A stretch of 64,000 nucleotides of DNA from CAVWDI01 sp963753725 (lineage in GTDB: Bacteria; Chloroflexota; Anaerolineae; Anaerolineales; UBA4823), in assembly GCA_963753725.1 (NCBI GenBank), contig CAVWDI010000017.1:186001-250000 (forward strand), written 5' to 3'. The position numbers and the translations under genes were made by a program. Shown piece after piece: positions 1-10,116 of this stretch (position 1 is its first letter; each line of letters begins with the position of its first letter). Under the pieces are notes generated by a model. That model ran no database searches and was not told the DNA's origin. It worked only from the letters and a program-made list of their open reading frames with translations.

Positions 1-1
1 C

Positions 2-97
2 GCCCGAGGGAAAAAGTTATATGACAAACGCCAGACACTTGCTAAACGCGATGCTGAACGGGAAATGGAACGACAATTTAAAAAGAAGTACAAGTGA
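2..97 (+). CDS. smpB: SsrA-binding protein SmpB, C-terminal fragment
   Basis: The first bases encode the end of an open frame that stops with TGA at 95-97. The last 31 residues contain GKKLYDKR followed by a very basic, Glu/Lys/Arg-rich helix ending FKKKYK. This is the typical C-terminal tail of SmpB, which binds tmRNA and carries it to stalled ribosomes; the tail folds in the decoding centre. The 5' part lies outside the window, so no start can be given. The partner tmRNA gene is in the same window at about 25.9 kb. The identification rests on this tail only. Confidence 0.8.
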   Translation, partial: ARGKKLYDKRQTLAKRDAEREMERQFKKKYK

Positions 98-190
98 ATC
101 TAATCGCACTATTGACGTATGTAAATTATTTTGATATCATTTATCATAATTAGATATAATCTGACAATCCCACATTTTAAGGAAACCATT

Positions 191-592
191 ATGCTAGCAG
201 AGCAGACCCAAACCGATGTTTTATCCCTCACTCCATCCGCAGTAAATGCAGTGCGAGATCTCCTCAAACAACGTGAATTAGATGGATATGCATTAAGGAT
301 TTATATCTCCGGTGGTGGATGTTCAGGACTTCAATACGGAATGGCTCTCGATAACAACTTTCGAGAAAATGATACCAGCAGTGAATTCGACGGCGTAAAA
401 GTTGTAGTAGATGAAGTATCTATTGATTATTTACGCGGCAGCACGGTTGATTATGTAAACGATGTTATGGCGAGCGGTTTTAAGATTGATAATCCAAATG
501 CGATGGCTGCATGCGGATGTGGAAGTTCATTCCGAACAAGTGATGACCAGGCCCCATCCGACACTGGTGGAGGTTGTAACGGCTGCTCCTGA
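191..592 (+). CDS. A-type iron-sulfur carrier (IscA/SufA/ErpA family)
   Basis: A protein of 133 residues. The HesB/IscA fold is marked by GGGCSGLQYG near residue 45 and by CGCGSSF near residue 112, which supply the three conserved cysteines that carry an Fe-S cluster to target enzymes. The frame is open upstream to a TTG at 131, but the ATG at 191 fits the family length and the family N-terminus (LTPSAVNAVRDLL). The C-terminus has an unusual extra Cys-containing tail, GGGCNGCS, beyond the normal end. It probably serves the many Fe-S proteins of this genome; the SUF operon is 43 kb away. Which A-type paralogue (ErpA, IscA or SufA) it is cannot be told from the sequence alone. Confidence 0.9.
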   Translation: MLAEQTQTDVLSLTPSAVNAVRDLLKQRELDGYALRIYISGGGCSGLQYGMALDNNFRENDTSSEFDGVKVVVDEVSIDYLRGSTVDYVNDVMASGFKIDNPNAMAACGCGSSFRTSDDQAPSDTGGGCNGCS

Positions 593-610
593 TTTTGTTT
601 ACTAATTTGA

Positions 611-645
611 AATAAATCCGGTTATTTCTCCGGATTTATTCTTTT
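611..645. terminator. Hairpin terminator between convergent genes
   Basis: AATAAATCCGG (611-621) pairs perfectly with CCGGATTTATT (630-640) around an 8-base loop, followed by CTTTT on the plus strand. It sits just after the Fe-S carrier stop and next to the stop of the convergent SH3 gene, so it can serve the plus strand and perhaps both. Confidence 0.7.
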
Positions 646-1280
646 AACGTCCACCTAGTAGCGATATTACCGTTCCAATTATTCCAACAACAGCCATACC
701 AATAATCACCAAAGCCATGGGTATACCAGCGGGCGCGGCTGCCGGTTCCTCAACTGGAAATGTTGGTAAGCTTATGGCTGCTGGCGCTGTATATGTCGGC
801 AACCGTGTTGGTGCGATATCAATTTGAAATTGAGCAGCTAATGTTGGATCAACAGTAGGCGTCACATTTGAAGTTGGTGTCGGTGGAGGTTCGACTACAG
901 ATAAGGTGCCGCTTACATCAACCAGGTCCGACCATATCCACCCAACACCCCCAGGAACACCTGGATATGATATTTGAATCCAGTCTCCCCCAGATGAACG
1001 ACCAAGCGCAGGTACCTGCTGCCCTACTACTAACACTCCAATAATTTCATATCCAATTGTTGATGGACCTGCACGTACATTTGCGAAACCCTGTTCATTT
1101 ACTTTTAACAACTGCAACCGCTCCTACTGGCGTTCCTGTCACAGTTGGAACAGAACCAGTAGGTATTTGAAACAAGTATTTTGCATTTGCTATTGAAACC
1201 CCAGATATTAGCAGCATTCCGCAGAAAACTACGAGTATCATTAGCAAAATGGCATATTTGTTTTTCTTATTTACTTGCAT
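644..1280 (-). CDS. SH3b-domain membrane protein, frame broken once
   Basis: Two overlapping minus-strand frames form one protein. The upstream part (1280 down to about 1107) begins MQVNKKNKYAILLMILVVF, a signal or anchor segment. The downstream part resumes at VNEQGFANVRAGPST, a bacterial SH3 (SH3b) domain, then a Pro/Thr-rich linker and a C-terminal membrane helix (MALVIIGMAVVGIIG). The join lies in an AAAA run (plus-strand TTTT at 1103-1106). Removing one base gives a continuous VVKVNEQGFANVRAG. SH3b domains usually bind peptidoglycan or proteins outside the membrane; no catalytic domain is visible. Function is unknown beyond a likely envelope role. Confidence 0.65.
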
Positions 1281-1394
1281 GGCTTTTTCAGTGTTATAAC
1301 TTTATCCGCGAGATTATAATCTAAGTACCAGGCTTGAACTTAAGAAATCTAAGAATTTAGAGAAAACACAAATAAATATATAAATGTAATTATT

Positions 1395-2000
1395 ATGGAT
1401 GAAAAAATAGGTCAACGAATATTCCATGGATCGGTAGCTCCGAACGATTTCGCAAAATCGCTGATTAGTGAATTCAATGTTGGTAATCTAAAGGCTCAAC
1501 AAATCGGGAGTGGAAAACAAGTATTAGTACAAATATCCACACGTGAGCGTCCTCGTTCTGGTGGGAAAACTGCTCTAACCGTTTCCTTACTGCAGGTCGA
1601 GGATGGGGTGGCTGTCCAAATTGGAAAACAATCTTGGATGGGAATTGCGGCCAGCCTTGGTCAAACGGCATTATCAACCTGGAGAAATCCCTGGAGAATC
1701 ATCGAACGCCTTGACGATCTCGCCCAAGATATCGAATATTTCCAGCTATCTGATCAGATTTGGGACAATATTGAAGATACGGCATCCGCTCACGGCGCCT
1801 CTTTCGAACTCTCTCTTAGACTTAGACGACTTGTCTGCGATTACTGCACTGCAGCAAATCCAGTAGGTGAACCTAATTGTATCGCTTGCGGTGCTCCGCT
1901 TGGGAAACAACAGCCGAATACGTGTAAAAACTGCGGATTTGTCCTAAAAGCAAATGAATTCCGTTGTCCGAATTGTAAAACAATTGTTTCAAAAAAATGA
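1395..2000 (+). CDS. Protein with C-terminal double zinc ribbon
   Basis: A protein of 201 residues starting at ATG 1395. The first 145 residues show no domain I recognise. They include a Gly/Ala-rich stretch with Trp (GKQSWMGIAASLGQTALSTW) that may be a short amphipathic or membrane-associated segment. The C-terminus holds two CxxC pairs twice over (CDYC/CIAC and CKNC/CPNC), a double zinc ribbon as found in many bacterial adaptor proteins. It stands alone between divergent and convergent neighbours. No function can be assigned. Confidence 0.7.
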   Translation: MDEKIGQRIFHGSVAPNDFAKSLISEFNVGNLKAQQIGSGKQVLVQISTRERPRSGGKTALTVSLLQVEDGVAVQIGKQSWMGIAASLGQTALSTWRNPWRIIERLDDLAQDIEYFQLSDQIWDNIEDTASAHGASFELSLRLRRLVCDYCTAANPVGEPNCIACGAPLGKQQPNTCKNCGFVLKANEFRCPNCKTIVSKK

Positions 2001-2010
2001 ATTCTTTTCT

Positions 2011-2691
2011 CTAGGGCGCCCTGAGCAAAGATAGGGCTTCTTCAATTTGGGGTAATAATTGTTTATCTTCATTACCAAGTGAATTAGGATTAACCCTCGT
2101 TTTAATCCGGTTTTCCAGCCTTTCCAAATCTGGGATTGCCTCTAAATATCCGACTTGTCCTAAGAGCATAATAGCTAATTGGCGAGATTTTGTTGATACT
2201 GATCGATCAAAAACGACTTCATTCAAATACTCCCCAGCACAAGAACAGCTGCACAAAATTCTGACGATGTTTTCCTCAGATGATGGATCTACATCAACCA
2301 ATTGAATAAGAGCATGAATTTCACCTTTGCCTATTTGTGATAAATAAGCCGCGAGAGTGTGTTGAGTCAATGAAAAAGATACATCTGAGGGGATCTTTAA
2401 CTCTAAAATATTTGCCAGGACTTTAATGATATATGCTCTTAATGTTATATCAATTTCTTTAATCCTTGTAGCTAAAAGGTAGACGATCAGAGGTGATTTA
2501 TTGATGACATTAAGTTCTATCAAGCGTTGAAAGCCATCTTTTCTATCGGATAACTTTGGAGAGGTTAATGCTTGTGCATATTTCCATATCAAAAATAGTT
2601 GATCTGATGATAATGTTCCGCCTCCCAATCCGAGAGGCAAAGCACCTTCGCTCATCGAAATTTCCAAGTTACTATTGTTCATTTGCTCCAT
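2011..2691 (-). CDS. Hypothetical alpha-helical, HEAT-like protein
   Basis: A protein of 226 residues, almost all predicted helix, with repeated pairs of helices (for example RQLAIMLLGQVGYLEAIPDLERLEN near residues 165-190) that resemble HEAT repeats. It has no signal peptide and no catalytic motif. It carries two close cysteines, CSCSC near residue 150. It lies 26 bp upstream of transketolase's stop on the same strand, so it could be read from the tkt transcript. I do not recognise a family. Confidence 0.5.
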   Translation of the reverse strand: MEQMNNSNLEISMSEGALPLGLGGGTLSSDQLFLIWKYAQALTSPKLSDRKDGFQRLIELNVINKSPLIVYLLATRIKEIDITLRAYIIKVLANILELKIPSDVSFSLTQHTLAAYLSQIGKGEIHALIQLVDVDPSSEENIVRILCSCSCAGEYLNEVVFDRSVSTKSRQLAIMLLGQVGYLEAIPDLERLENRIKTRVNPNSLGNEDKQLLPQIEEALSLLRAP

Positions 2692-2717
2692 ATATAAAAA
2701 TCGAGGGCTGAAAAAAT

Positions 2718-4749
2718 TCAGTGATCGTAGTTTTTTAGTATTTTTTCTGCCTGCTCGATAATATTCTTTACTGTCAATCCATATTCTTGGAAGAGTATTG
2801 TACTTGGTGCGGAAGCTCCAAATTTATCGATCGAGATGATTGCGCCTTGATCGCCCACCCACTTTTCCCATCCTAAGGAAATTCCGGCTTCGACGGACAA
2901 TCTCGCTTTTATTTCAGGTGGGAAAACACTATATTTATATTCATCATTTTGTTTTTCAAATAGCTCCCAGCTCGGGAAGGAGACACAACGAGTATTTATT
3001 CCACTTTCTGCGATTGCTATCCCTGCTTCTAATATCAAGCTTACCTCTGATCCGCTAGCCATTAAGATTAGCTCAGGCTTACCTTTACCAAAATCCGCTA
3101 GAATATATGCTCCTTTCAATAGACCACTTGCTGGTGTGTATATCCCCCGGTCTAATGTTGGAAGATTTTGTCTGGATAAAACAATTACAGTAGGAGCATC
3201 TCTATTGCTAATCGCTATTCGCCAAGCTTCGCTTACTTCATTTGCGTCTGCTGGACGGATTACTATGAGTTTCGGTATAGCCCTGAGTGCGGTCAGCTGT
3301 TCTATTGGCTGGTGAGTAGGTCCATCCTCACCTAATCCAATGCTGTCGTGAGTGAAAATCCAAATGCTTGGATAATCTGATAATGCAGATAATCGTATCG
3401 CTGGTCTCATATAATCAGAAAATACAAGGAATGTACCAGCGTATGGAATCACCCCACCATGAACTGCCATGCCATTCACCACTGCACCCATCCCATGTTC
3501 ACGTACCCCGAAATGGAAATTGCGCTCTCCATATGAGCCTGGCTGAAAACTTGCGCTGCTGTCGATCCAGGTTTTATTCGACGGGGCAAGGTCAGCCGAA
3601 CCACCGATAAGCTCAGGAATCGTCTCCGACAATGAATTGATCACTTTGCCAGAAGCAGCACGAGATGCCATTCCCTTTTTGTCACTCGGAAATTCAAGTA
3701 AACCAAATTCCCAGTTTTCAGGGAGCACTCCTTCTAACCTGCGTTTCAATTCGGATGCCAATTCTGGGTAAACTTTTCGATATTGCTCCAGTTTTTCATT
3801 CCATTCAGCTTCTTCTTTTTCTCCACGATCTACAGCCGTTCGATATAAATCAAGCACCTCATCTGGAACAAAAAATCGCGGGGAAATTGGCCAGTTAAGT
3901 TTTCTCTTTGCGCCATCCAATTCTTCATCACCTGGCGGCTCGCCATGTGCTTTCGCAGTATTTTCCCGCGTTGGTAATCCGTATCCAATCATTGTGCGAG
4001 CGATAATGATAGACGGCCTCTGATCCATTTTAGCCTCATTTATCGCATTATCAAGCTCATCCACATTATTCCCATCTTTAACTTTTAATACATGCCAACC
4101 ATATGCTTCAAATCTTGCAGCGCGGTCCTCGGTAAATGCAATATCCGTATTTCCGTCAATTGATATCCTGTTATCATCATAGACATAGATGATTCGTCCC
4201 AGCTTCAAATGTCCAGCCAGAGACGCTGCTTCAGATGCCACACCTTCCATTAAATCCCCATCAGTAACAATGGCGTAAATATTATGATCAATAACCTCAT
4301 GCTCGGGTCTGATTAAATATCGACGCAAGGTGATTAGCCGCTGCAGCCATACCCACTCCATTACCAAACCCTTGACCCAAAGGCCCGGTCGTTACTTCAA
4401 CTCCAGGAGTTAATCCGTATTCAGGATGACCCGCAGTCAAACTTCCCCATTGCCGGAAATTTTTTAGTTCGTCCAAAGAAACTTCATAGCCTGTTAAATA
4501 CAATATACTATAAAGAAGCATCGAGCCGTGGCCACCCGATAAGATGAACCGGTCTCTGCCTGGCCATTTCGGATTTTTTGGATTATGCTTGAGATGTTTG
4601 GTCCATATCGTATAAGCAATTGCGGCAGTACCCATTGGTAAACCCGGATGACCAGAATTTGCTTGCTGTACTGCATCCACAGATAAAAATCGCACCGCGT
4701 TGATAGCTTTCTCTTGAAGTTCCAAAGACAAGTTCTTATTATTTGTCAT
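2718..4749 (-). CDS. tkt: Transketolase, frame broken once
   Basis: Transfers two-carbon units in the pentose phosphate pathway using thiamine diphosphate. The start is ATG 4749 (MTNNKNLSLELQEKAINAVRF), preceded by GGAGAAAAAGA. The N-terminal half has the TPP site SGHPGLPMG and GHGSMLLY. The central part has VTDGDLMEG. The pyrimidine domain has GVREHGMGA and GLGEDGPTHQPIEQL. A single extra base near 4308 changes frame between NHLASIFNQ and PEHEVIDHN; removing it restores the expected sequence exactly. The restored length is about 676 residues, normal for the family. All key residues on both sides are intact, so the break is probably a sequence error rather than a dead gene. Confidence 0.92.
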
Positions 4750-5158
4750 TCTTTTTCTCCTTCTGAGTGTACGTGCTATTTTACCGCAGTTGGTTTGGTT
4801 CAGAACACATCCCATCTATTAATTATTTCCCATCGATTTCGAGCTAATTTCTGTCGAAAAAACTACCTATTGACCAAGTGACAAATGTCTAAATGGTATT
4901 ATGCCTTTTGCCACTTTTCTTTTTGTGATGTTTATCACATACTCTATAATTATACTTGTGGATATCCATAGAAAAATTCAATCTGAACAGCGATTGAATG
5001 GTTTGGATATCTCTAACGCGGGTCTAGCGAGTTTTTTCGATTTTTACATGCAAAACAAATGAACATGTGAATAAATATCTAAATAAACTCTTATGCAATC
5101 TAGAACTCCCCTTATATATCAAGCTATATCATAACAATACTATACAGGAGGTACATTA
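4750..5158. other. Intergenic divergent promoter region, no gene seen
   Basis: A 409-bp AT-rich gap between divergent tkt and the Etf/Hdr cluster. No open frame with a plausible start and no RNA fold was found. It holds the CRP-type palindrome at 4924-4939, overlapping TATAAT-like elements, and an AGGAGG ribosome site at 5146-5151 in front of the first cluster gene. Confidence 0.6.
4924..4950 (+). promoter_or_regulatory. CRP/FNR-family palindrome with adjacent -10 box
   Basis: TGTGATGTTTATCACA at 4924-4939 is a perfect TGTGA-N6-TCACA palindrome, the consensus of CRP-type regulators. TATAAT follows at 4945-4950. If that -10 is used, the site is centred about 25 bp upstream of the start point and would act as a repressor site. 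A later start point would allow activation. It is the only such site I saw and lies upstream of the energy cluster. Confidence 0.6.
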
Positions 5159-6364
5159 ATGGTCACTTCCGCAATCACAGATAAAACATCGTTCAGTGAG
5201 ACTTTTTACAACAGCCTTTTCGAGGTTGAGGAAGGAGAGCGGATTCGAACTTGTCTTCAATGTGCAACATGCAGTGGAGCTTGCCCGTTTGGTTACTTGA
5301 TGGATTATCCCCCTGGAAAGATGATCAGCATGTTGCGCGCTGATATGTTTGAAAAAGTAATCGAAACGGATTCGGTTTGGATGTGTATATCATGCTATGC
5401 GTGTACCGAGGTATGTCCAAAACTAATACCGCTAACGCCAGGTCTGATGACCCAGGCAAAAGAGCAGATGTTATTGGCTGGAAATATTCCTACTGAACTT
5501 CAAAGCGCTTTTGAATTCTCGCAGCGTTATGGCAATCCACTAGGTGAATCCCCTCGGAAAAGAGCTGATTGGACGAAAGGGTTGACACCTGAAGTCCCCA
5601 TTATGAAGACCATAGCTAAACCGGTAGATGTCTTATGGTTCGTTGGCGATTACCCTTCCTATCACCCGCGCGTCCAAAACACTTCAAAAGCGATGGCGAA
5701 GATTTTAAATGCATTGGGAATTGATTATGGAATTCTTGGGAGAGAAGAAAACAGTGACGGAGATTCCCAACGTTTAGCGGGAGAACGAGGATTATTTGAA
5801 ATATTAGCGGAGAAAAATGGGAAAACCTTCGAACAATATGAATTTGGTGAAATTATTACAACTGATCCCCATGCATATAATGCAATAAAAAATGAGTATC
5901 CTAAGCTGGGGATTTCGTATCCCATACGCCATTACACAGAATTTTTGACCGATTACCTGGATCAATTAATACCATTACTGGTTGTTGAAAATGAAGCAAG
6001 AGTCACCTATCATGATCCCTGCTATCTGGGCCGGGCAAATGGGATCTACGATGCACCCCGGACTCTAATTGAGGCGATTCCAGGTGTTGAAATAATTGAA
6101 ATGTCCCACAATCGTGAAACAAGTTTATGCTGCGGCGGCGGCGGTGGCGGCATGTGGCTTGATGGCTTTCAATGGGAAAAAGCCCATGTAAGGCTGTCTG
6201 AATGGCGTATTCGAGAAGCCGTAACTGCTGGAGCGGATATCCTTGCTGTTGCTTGCCCTTATGAACCGCCACGGTTTGAAGATGCTGCAAAAATGGTTCA
6301 AGGTGCAGGAAATCTAATTGTCAAGGATGTGATTGAACTTATAGCCAACGCAATGGAAGACTGA
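5159..6364 (+). CDS. Soluble HdrC-HdrB fusion (HdrD-like) Fe-S oxidoreductase
   Basis: A protein of 401 residues. Near residues 33-90 are two [4Fe-4S] motifs of the HdrC type (CLQCATCSGACP and CISCYACTEVCP). The second half has one CCG domain of the HdrB type: YHDPCYLGR near residue 283 and LCCGGGGGG near 322. A degenerate first half domain (FVGDYPSYHPR) lacks the cysteines of a full second CCG repeat. Such proteins pass electrons between flavoproteins, thiols or quinones. It starts at ATG 5159 behind AGGAGG and is followed 12 bp later by etfB, so it is probably a redox partner of EtfAB. No membrane segment is present, in contrast to the related protein at 8126. The real electron acceptor cannot be told from sequence. 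Confidence 0.85.
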   Translation: MVTSAITDKTSFSETFYNSLFEVEEGERIRTCLQCATCSGACPFGYLMDYPPGKMISMLRADMFEKVIETDSVWMCISCYACTEVCPKLIPLTPGLMTQAKEQMLLAGNIPTELQSAFEFSQRYGNPLGESPRKRADWTKGLTPEVPIMKTIAKPVDVLWFVGDYPSYHPRVQNTSKAMAKILNALGIDYGILGREENSDGDSQRLAGERGLFEILAEKNGKTFEQYEFGEIITTDPHAYNAIKNEYPKLGISYPIRHYTEFLTDYLDQLIPLLVVENEARVTYHDPCYLGRANGIYDAPRTLIEAIPGVEIIEMSHNRETSLCCGGGGGGMWLDGFQWEKAHVRLSEWRIREAVTAGADILAVACPYEPPRFEDAAKMVQGAGNLIVKDVIELIANAMED

Positions 6365-6376
6365 GGAGGGACTCAA

Positions 6377-7141
6377 ATGAATATTGTAGTAATTGTAAAA
6401 CTTGTACCTGATTTAGTAGAAGAAATTGAAATTAGTGAAAGCGGTAATTCTCTAGATATGGAATGGCTGCGATTGATCATCAATGAAGTCGATGATCACG
6501 CCCTCGAACAGGCTATCCTTATAAAAGAAGAAACCGGCGCAAATGTTACGGTCATCTCACCAGAACTGGAAGGAGTAGATGATATCCTTTTTACAGCAAC
6601 GGCGAGAGGAGCAGATCGCATAATTAAGCTTGCTGGAGACTTCGAAGAAAATTCCAATTGTCATGCATTGGCTAGGACTCTTTCTCCTGTTGTTAGAGAC
6701 CTGCAGCCCGATTTGGTATTGACCGGTGTGCAGGCAAATGACGACTTAGACGGATCTGTTGGTCCACTTTTGGCCGAATATCTTGGAATTCCTTATGTCG
6801 GTTACGTGGCTGGTATGAAGATAGAGAACGGAAAATCCGTTGTCCGCAAAGAATACCCGGGAGGATTAGTTGCCGAAATGGAAGCAACTCTACCGGCACT
6901 GATTGGGATTCAAGCCGCAGAATCACCTCCCCGTTATGTCGCTATCAGCAAAGTCCGCCAGGCAATGAAGACAGCGGAATTAGAAGAAGTAGAAATCCCA
7001 GTGTTAGAAACAAGTGGAGGTCCTGTAGTTGAAAGAATGTACCAGACAGAGTCTGGTGAACGAGCGACCATGATAGATGGGGATGAGGAAGAAGTAGCTG
7101 CCAGGCTCATTGAAATCTTCAAAGAATTGGGTGTTTTATAG
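6377..7141 (+). CDS. etfB: Electron transfer flavoprotein beta subunit
   Basis: A protein of 254 residues starting MNIVVIVKLVPD, with the conserved INEVDDHALEQAI near residue 36 and the nucleotide-binding stretch LTGVQANDDLDGSVGPLLAEYLG near 115. The latter matches the family motif for the AMP or second FAD site. EtfAB takes electrons from acyl-CoA dehydrogenases. Its position directly after an HdrD-like gene and before etfA and a membrane Fe-S oxidoreductase suggests a route from acyl-CoA oxidation to quinone. A GAGGAGGG ribosome site precedes the start. Whether it is a bifurcating Etf cannot be decided from sequence alone. Confidence 0.92.
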   Translation: MNIVVIVKLVPDLVEEIEISESGNSLDMEWLRLIINEVDDHALEQAILIKEETGANVTVISPELEGVDDILFTATARGADRIIKLAGDFEENSNCHALARTLSPVVRDLQPDLVLTGVQANDDLDGSVGPLLAEYLGIPYVGYVAGMKIENGKSVVRKEYPGGLVAEMEATLPALIGIQAAESPPRYVAISKVRQAMKTAELEEVEIPVLETSGGPVVERMYQTESGERATMIDGDEEEVAARLIEIFKELGVL

Positions 7142-7158
7142 GGTAGAGGAGACATCTC

Positions 7159-8112
7159 ATGAATCAAGACATCTATGTAGTTATCGAGCATCTTCAAGGA
7201 AAAGTATCGGATATTTCTTACATAATGCTGTCAGCTGCTCGAGAATTAGCAAATTCCACAAATGGGAGTGTTGTTGCTGTTCTTTTGGGACAAAACGCTC
7301 AAGGTTTATCAGCTGATTTACTTGCAAACAGCCTTATATATATTGATCATCCAGCCTTGGCAGAATTCACTTCTGTCGCTTACCAGGATACACTTTCAAA
7401 TTTGATCGAAGAAAATCAACCAAGAGCCATTTTATTTGGTAACACCTCAATTGGTTCTGATGTCGCCAGTGTTCTCTCCGCACGATTGGGATTAACGATG
7501 GTTAATGCATGTCATCACTTCGAAAACGGAAAATTCATAAGCCAGATTTGTGGGGGAAAAATTATGGTTGAAGGAATCGTACCAGAGCCAACAGCAATCA
7601 TTACTATAATTCCCGGCGGGTACAAACCGGATGAAGGTAAATCAGAGCAGCCTCCAGAAATAAATATTTTTGACCCTCCACCTTTGGAAGAATTATCTGT
7701 AAAGCTGATTAATTATTTAGAACCTGATACCAGTGACATTGACATATCTAACGAACAAATTTTAGTGTCGGTCGGGAGAGGAATTCAAACCGAGGATAAC
7801 CTTGAAATAGCGACAGAATTAGCGCAGGCTTTAGGCGCTACGGTTTGCGCTTCTCGCCCAGTGGTTGACCAGGGTTGGCTGCCAACTTCACGTATGGTGG
7901 GTAAATCTGGAAAAATTGTTAAACCAAAACTCTACCTGGCATTGGGAATCAGCGGTGCACCCGAGCATGTAGAAGGCATTACTGACAGCGAAATGATTAT
8001 CGCTATTAACACTGATCCTAATGCACCAATTTTTGATATTGCTACATATGGAGCAGAGGTTGATTTGCTTGATCTTGCTGAAATATTAGTCGAACAAATT
8101 GAGGAGGGATAA
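7159..8112 (+). CDS. etfA: Electron transfer flavoprotein alpha subunit
   Basis: A protein of 317 residues. The C-terminal FAD domain is clear: VSVGRGIQTEDNLEIA near 203, SRPVVDQGWLP near 233, GKSGKIVKPKLYLALGISGA near 247-266 and INTDPNAPIF near 285. These match the FAD-binding fold of EtfA. It lies 17 bp after etfB and 13 bp before the membrane oxidoreductase, in one operon. It forms the FAD-carrying half of the EtfAB dimer and delivers electrons to the quinone-reducing partner. Confidence 0.92.
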   Translation: MNQDIYVVIEHLQGKVSDISYIMLSAARELANSTNGSVVAVLLGQNAQGLSADLLANSLIYIDHPALAEFTSVAYQDTLSNLIEENQPRAILFGNTSIGSDVASVLSARLGLTMVNACHHFENGKFISQICGGKIMVEGIVPEPTAIITIIPGGYKPDEGKSEQPPEINIFDPPPLEELSVKLINYLEPDTSDIDISNEQILVSVGRGIQTEDNLEIATELAQALGATVCASRPVVDQGWLPTSRMVGKSGKIVKPKLYLALGISGAPEHVEGITDSEMIIAINTDPNAPIFDIATYGAEVDLLDLAEILVEQIEEG

Positions 8113-8125
8113 GGCGGGTAGCTAG

Positions 8126-10116
8126 ATGTCTTATGGAACAATAAAAACAATCCTTATTCTAATTGGGCTCAGTGTAACCTTTGGTATTTTCGGTTGGCGA
8201 ATATACCAATTATTGTGGTTAAATTTGCGCCGCGGTCAACCCAGTCATTTAACCAAAAATTGGGGAGAGAGAATAAAATCACTAGTCGTCTACGTTGCTG
8301 GTCAAAAACGTTTATTTCGATTCTTAATTCCTGGTACTGCACACTTCTTCATCTTCTGGGGGTTTGTACTACTCTCTTAACAATTCTCCAGGCTATCATT
8401 GAAGGGCTGGCTGCTTTTGCTGATCCTCATTTTATTGTTCCTGTATTGGGCACATTTGGGCCATTAGCTCTCATACAGGATTTCTTTGCAGTATTTGTAA
8501 TTTTCGCTGTAATCTATGCTTTATACGTGCGTATTTTTGTAAATCCAGAACGCTATAAAGGAAGTCACAGAGAACAGGGTGTACTGGTTCTAATATTTAT
8601 TTTCACCATTATGGTAAGTCTGTTAGTTATGAACGGGATTCGGATCAATCTGGGTGTCGATCCAATTGCTAATTGGCGTCCAATATCTACTGCGGTAGGA
8701 AGTCTGTTTGCAGGCTTGCCAGTACCTGCTCAAGTAATCATTCAAGAAGTTTCCTATTGGATTTATATATTAGTGGTTTTTATCTTCCTGACGGAACTAC
8801 CAATTGGAAAACATTTCCATGTAATTACATCTGTTCCAGCAGTATTCTTGCGTAATCTCGATCCAAGAGGAAAATTGTCAGCTGCTCCAGAATCTAATGG
8901 GGATATAGGTGTGAATAATGTGGATCAGTTTACGTGGAGACAGATGCTTGATTTCTACACGTGTACGGAGTGCGGCCGATGTCAGGATGTATGTCCAGCC
9001 TATTCCAGTGGATTATCCCTCTCACCAAAACTCTTGATGATGGATTTACGCGACAATCTAAAAGAGAGCGGACAATTAACAGCCTCTAAATCCCAAAATG
9101 GGAGTCCTTCGAAAGAACTTGTTGGAGATGTTATTACTGAAGAGGTTTTGTGGGCTTGTACATCCTGTTACGCATGTGACCAGGAGTGCCCGCTTTTCAT
9201 TGAACATATTTCCCCCATTGTGGATATGCGTCGATACTTAATCATTGAGGGTCGTGTTGAAGACGAGCTGCAAGATGCATTAACAAACCTGGCTAGGTAT
9301 GGGAATTCATTCGGAAAATCAGCAAGAGCGCGCGCACGATGGACCCGAAAACTTGAACCAAAGATAAAGGATGCCCGCAAAGAAGAAGTGAAATATCTGT
9401 GGTTCTTAGGAGACTATGCTTCTCTTAGCCCGACTTTAGCTGACATTACTCAGAAAACCGTCGAAGTATTCCAAAATGTTGAATTGGATTTTGGAATTTT
9501 ATACGAAGGAGAACAAAACTCTGGGAATGACGTTCGCAGGGTTGGTGAAGAAGGTTTGTTTGAAATGCTTGTTGAAAATAACATTGCTGAAATAAACAAA
9601 TCTAAACATGAAGTTATCATTACTACCGACCCGCACACCTACAATACTCTACTCAATGAATATCCATCAACGAATGGAGACTCCGTTTCAGTATTACATT
9701 ATTCAGAACTACTAGATCAATTGATTTCCTCCGGGAAACTTAACTTTAGTAAAAAATTAAACTTCAATGTTACTTATCACGATCCATGTTATTTGGGTCG
9801 ATACAATGATATCTACGATGCTCCAAGAAGAGTCATTGAAGCAACGGGATGCACGATCACCGAAATGCCTAGAAATCGCGATAAAGCTTATTGCTGTGGT
9901 GCCGGCGGTGGGCGTATCTGGATGTCAGAAGGAGAAATAACTGAAAGACCCAGTGAATCGCGCATAGAAGAAGCAGTGGAATTAACTGATGTTACAGATT
10001 TTATCGTCGCATGTCCCAAAGATGTCACGATGTATCGTGATGCTGTGAAAACAACAGGGAATGAAGAAAATATCGAAGTAAAGGATCTCATCGAATTAGT
10101 CCATGCTGCACTATGA
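8126..10116 (+). CDS. Membrane Etf:quinone oxidoreductase, NarI-HdrD type (EMO-like), frame broken once
   Basis: Starts at ATG 8126. The first about 270 residues carry five or six membrane helices of the NarI/cytochrome b kind. Then come two [4Fe-4S] motifs (CTECGRCQDVCP and CTSCYACDQECP) and a CCG domain (YHDPCYLGRYN, YCCGAGGG). This architecture matches the EtfAB:menaquinone oxidoreductases described from syntrophic and aromatic-degrading anaerobes (formerly DUF224). One missing base at about 8370-8381 breaks the frame after FWGFVLLS; the next frame resumes with LLTILQAIIEGL. The stop overlaps the next gene as ATGA. It would pass electrons from EtfAB via Fe-S and heme b to menaquinone. Heme ligands were not assigned with certainty. 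Confidence 0.82.

Noticed and set aside
2718..4749. Programmed frameshift in transketolase
   Set aside because: No slippery heptamer or downstream structure, and similar breaks occur in many unrelated genes in this window.
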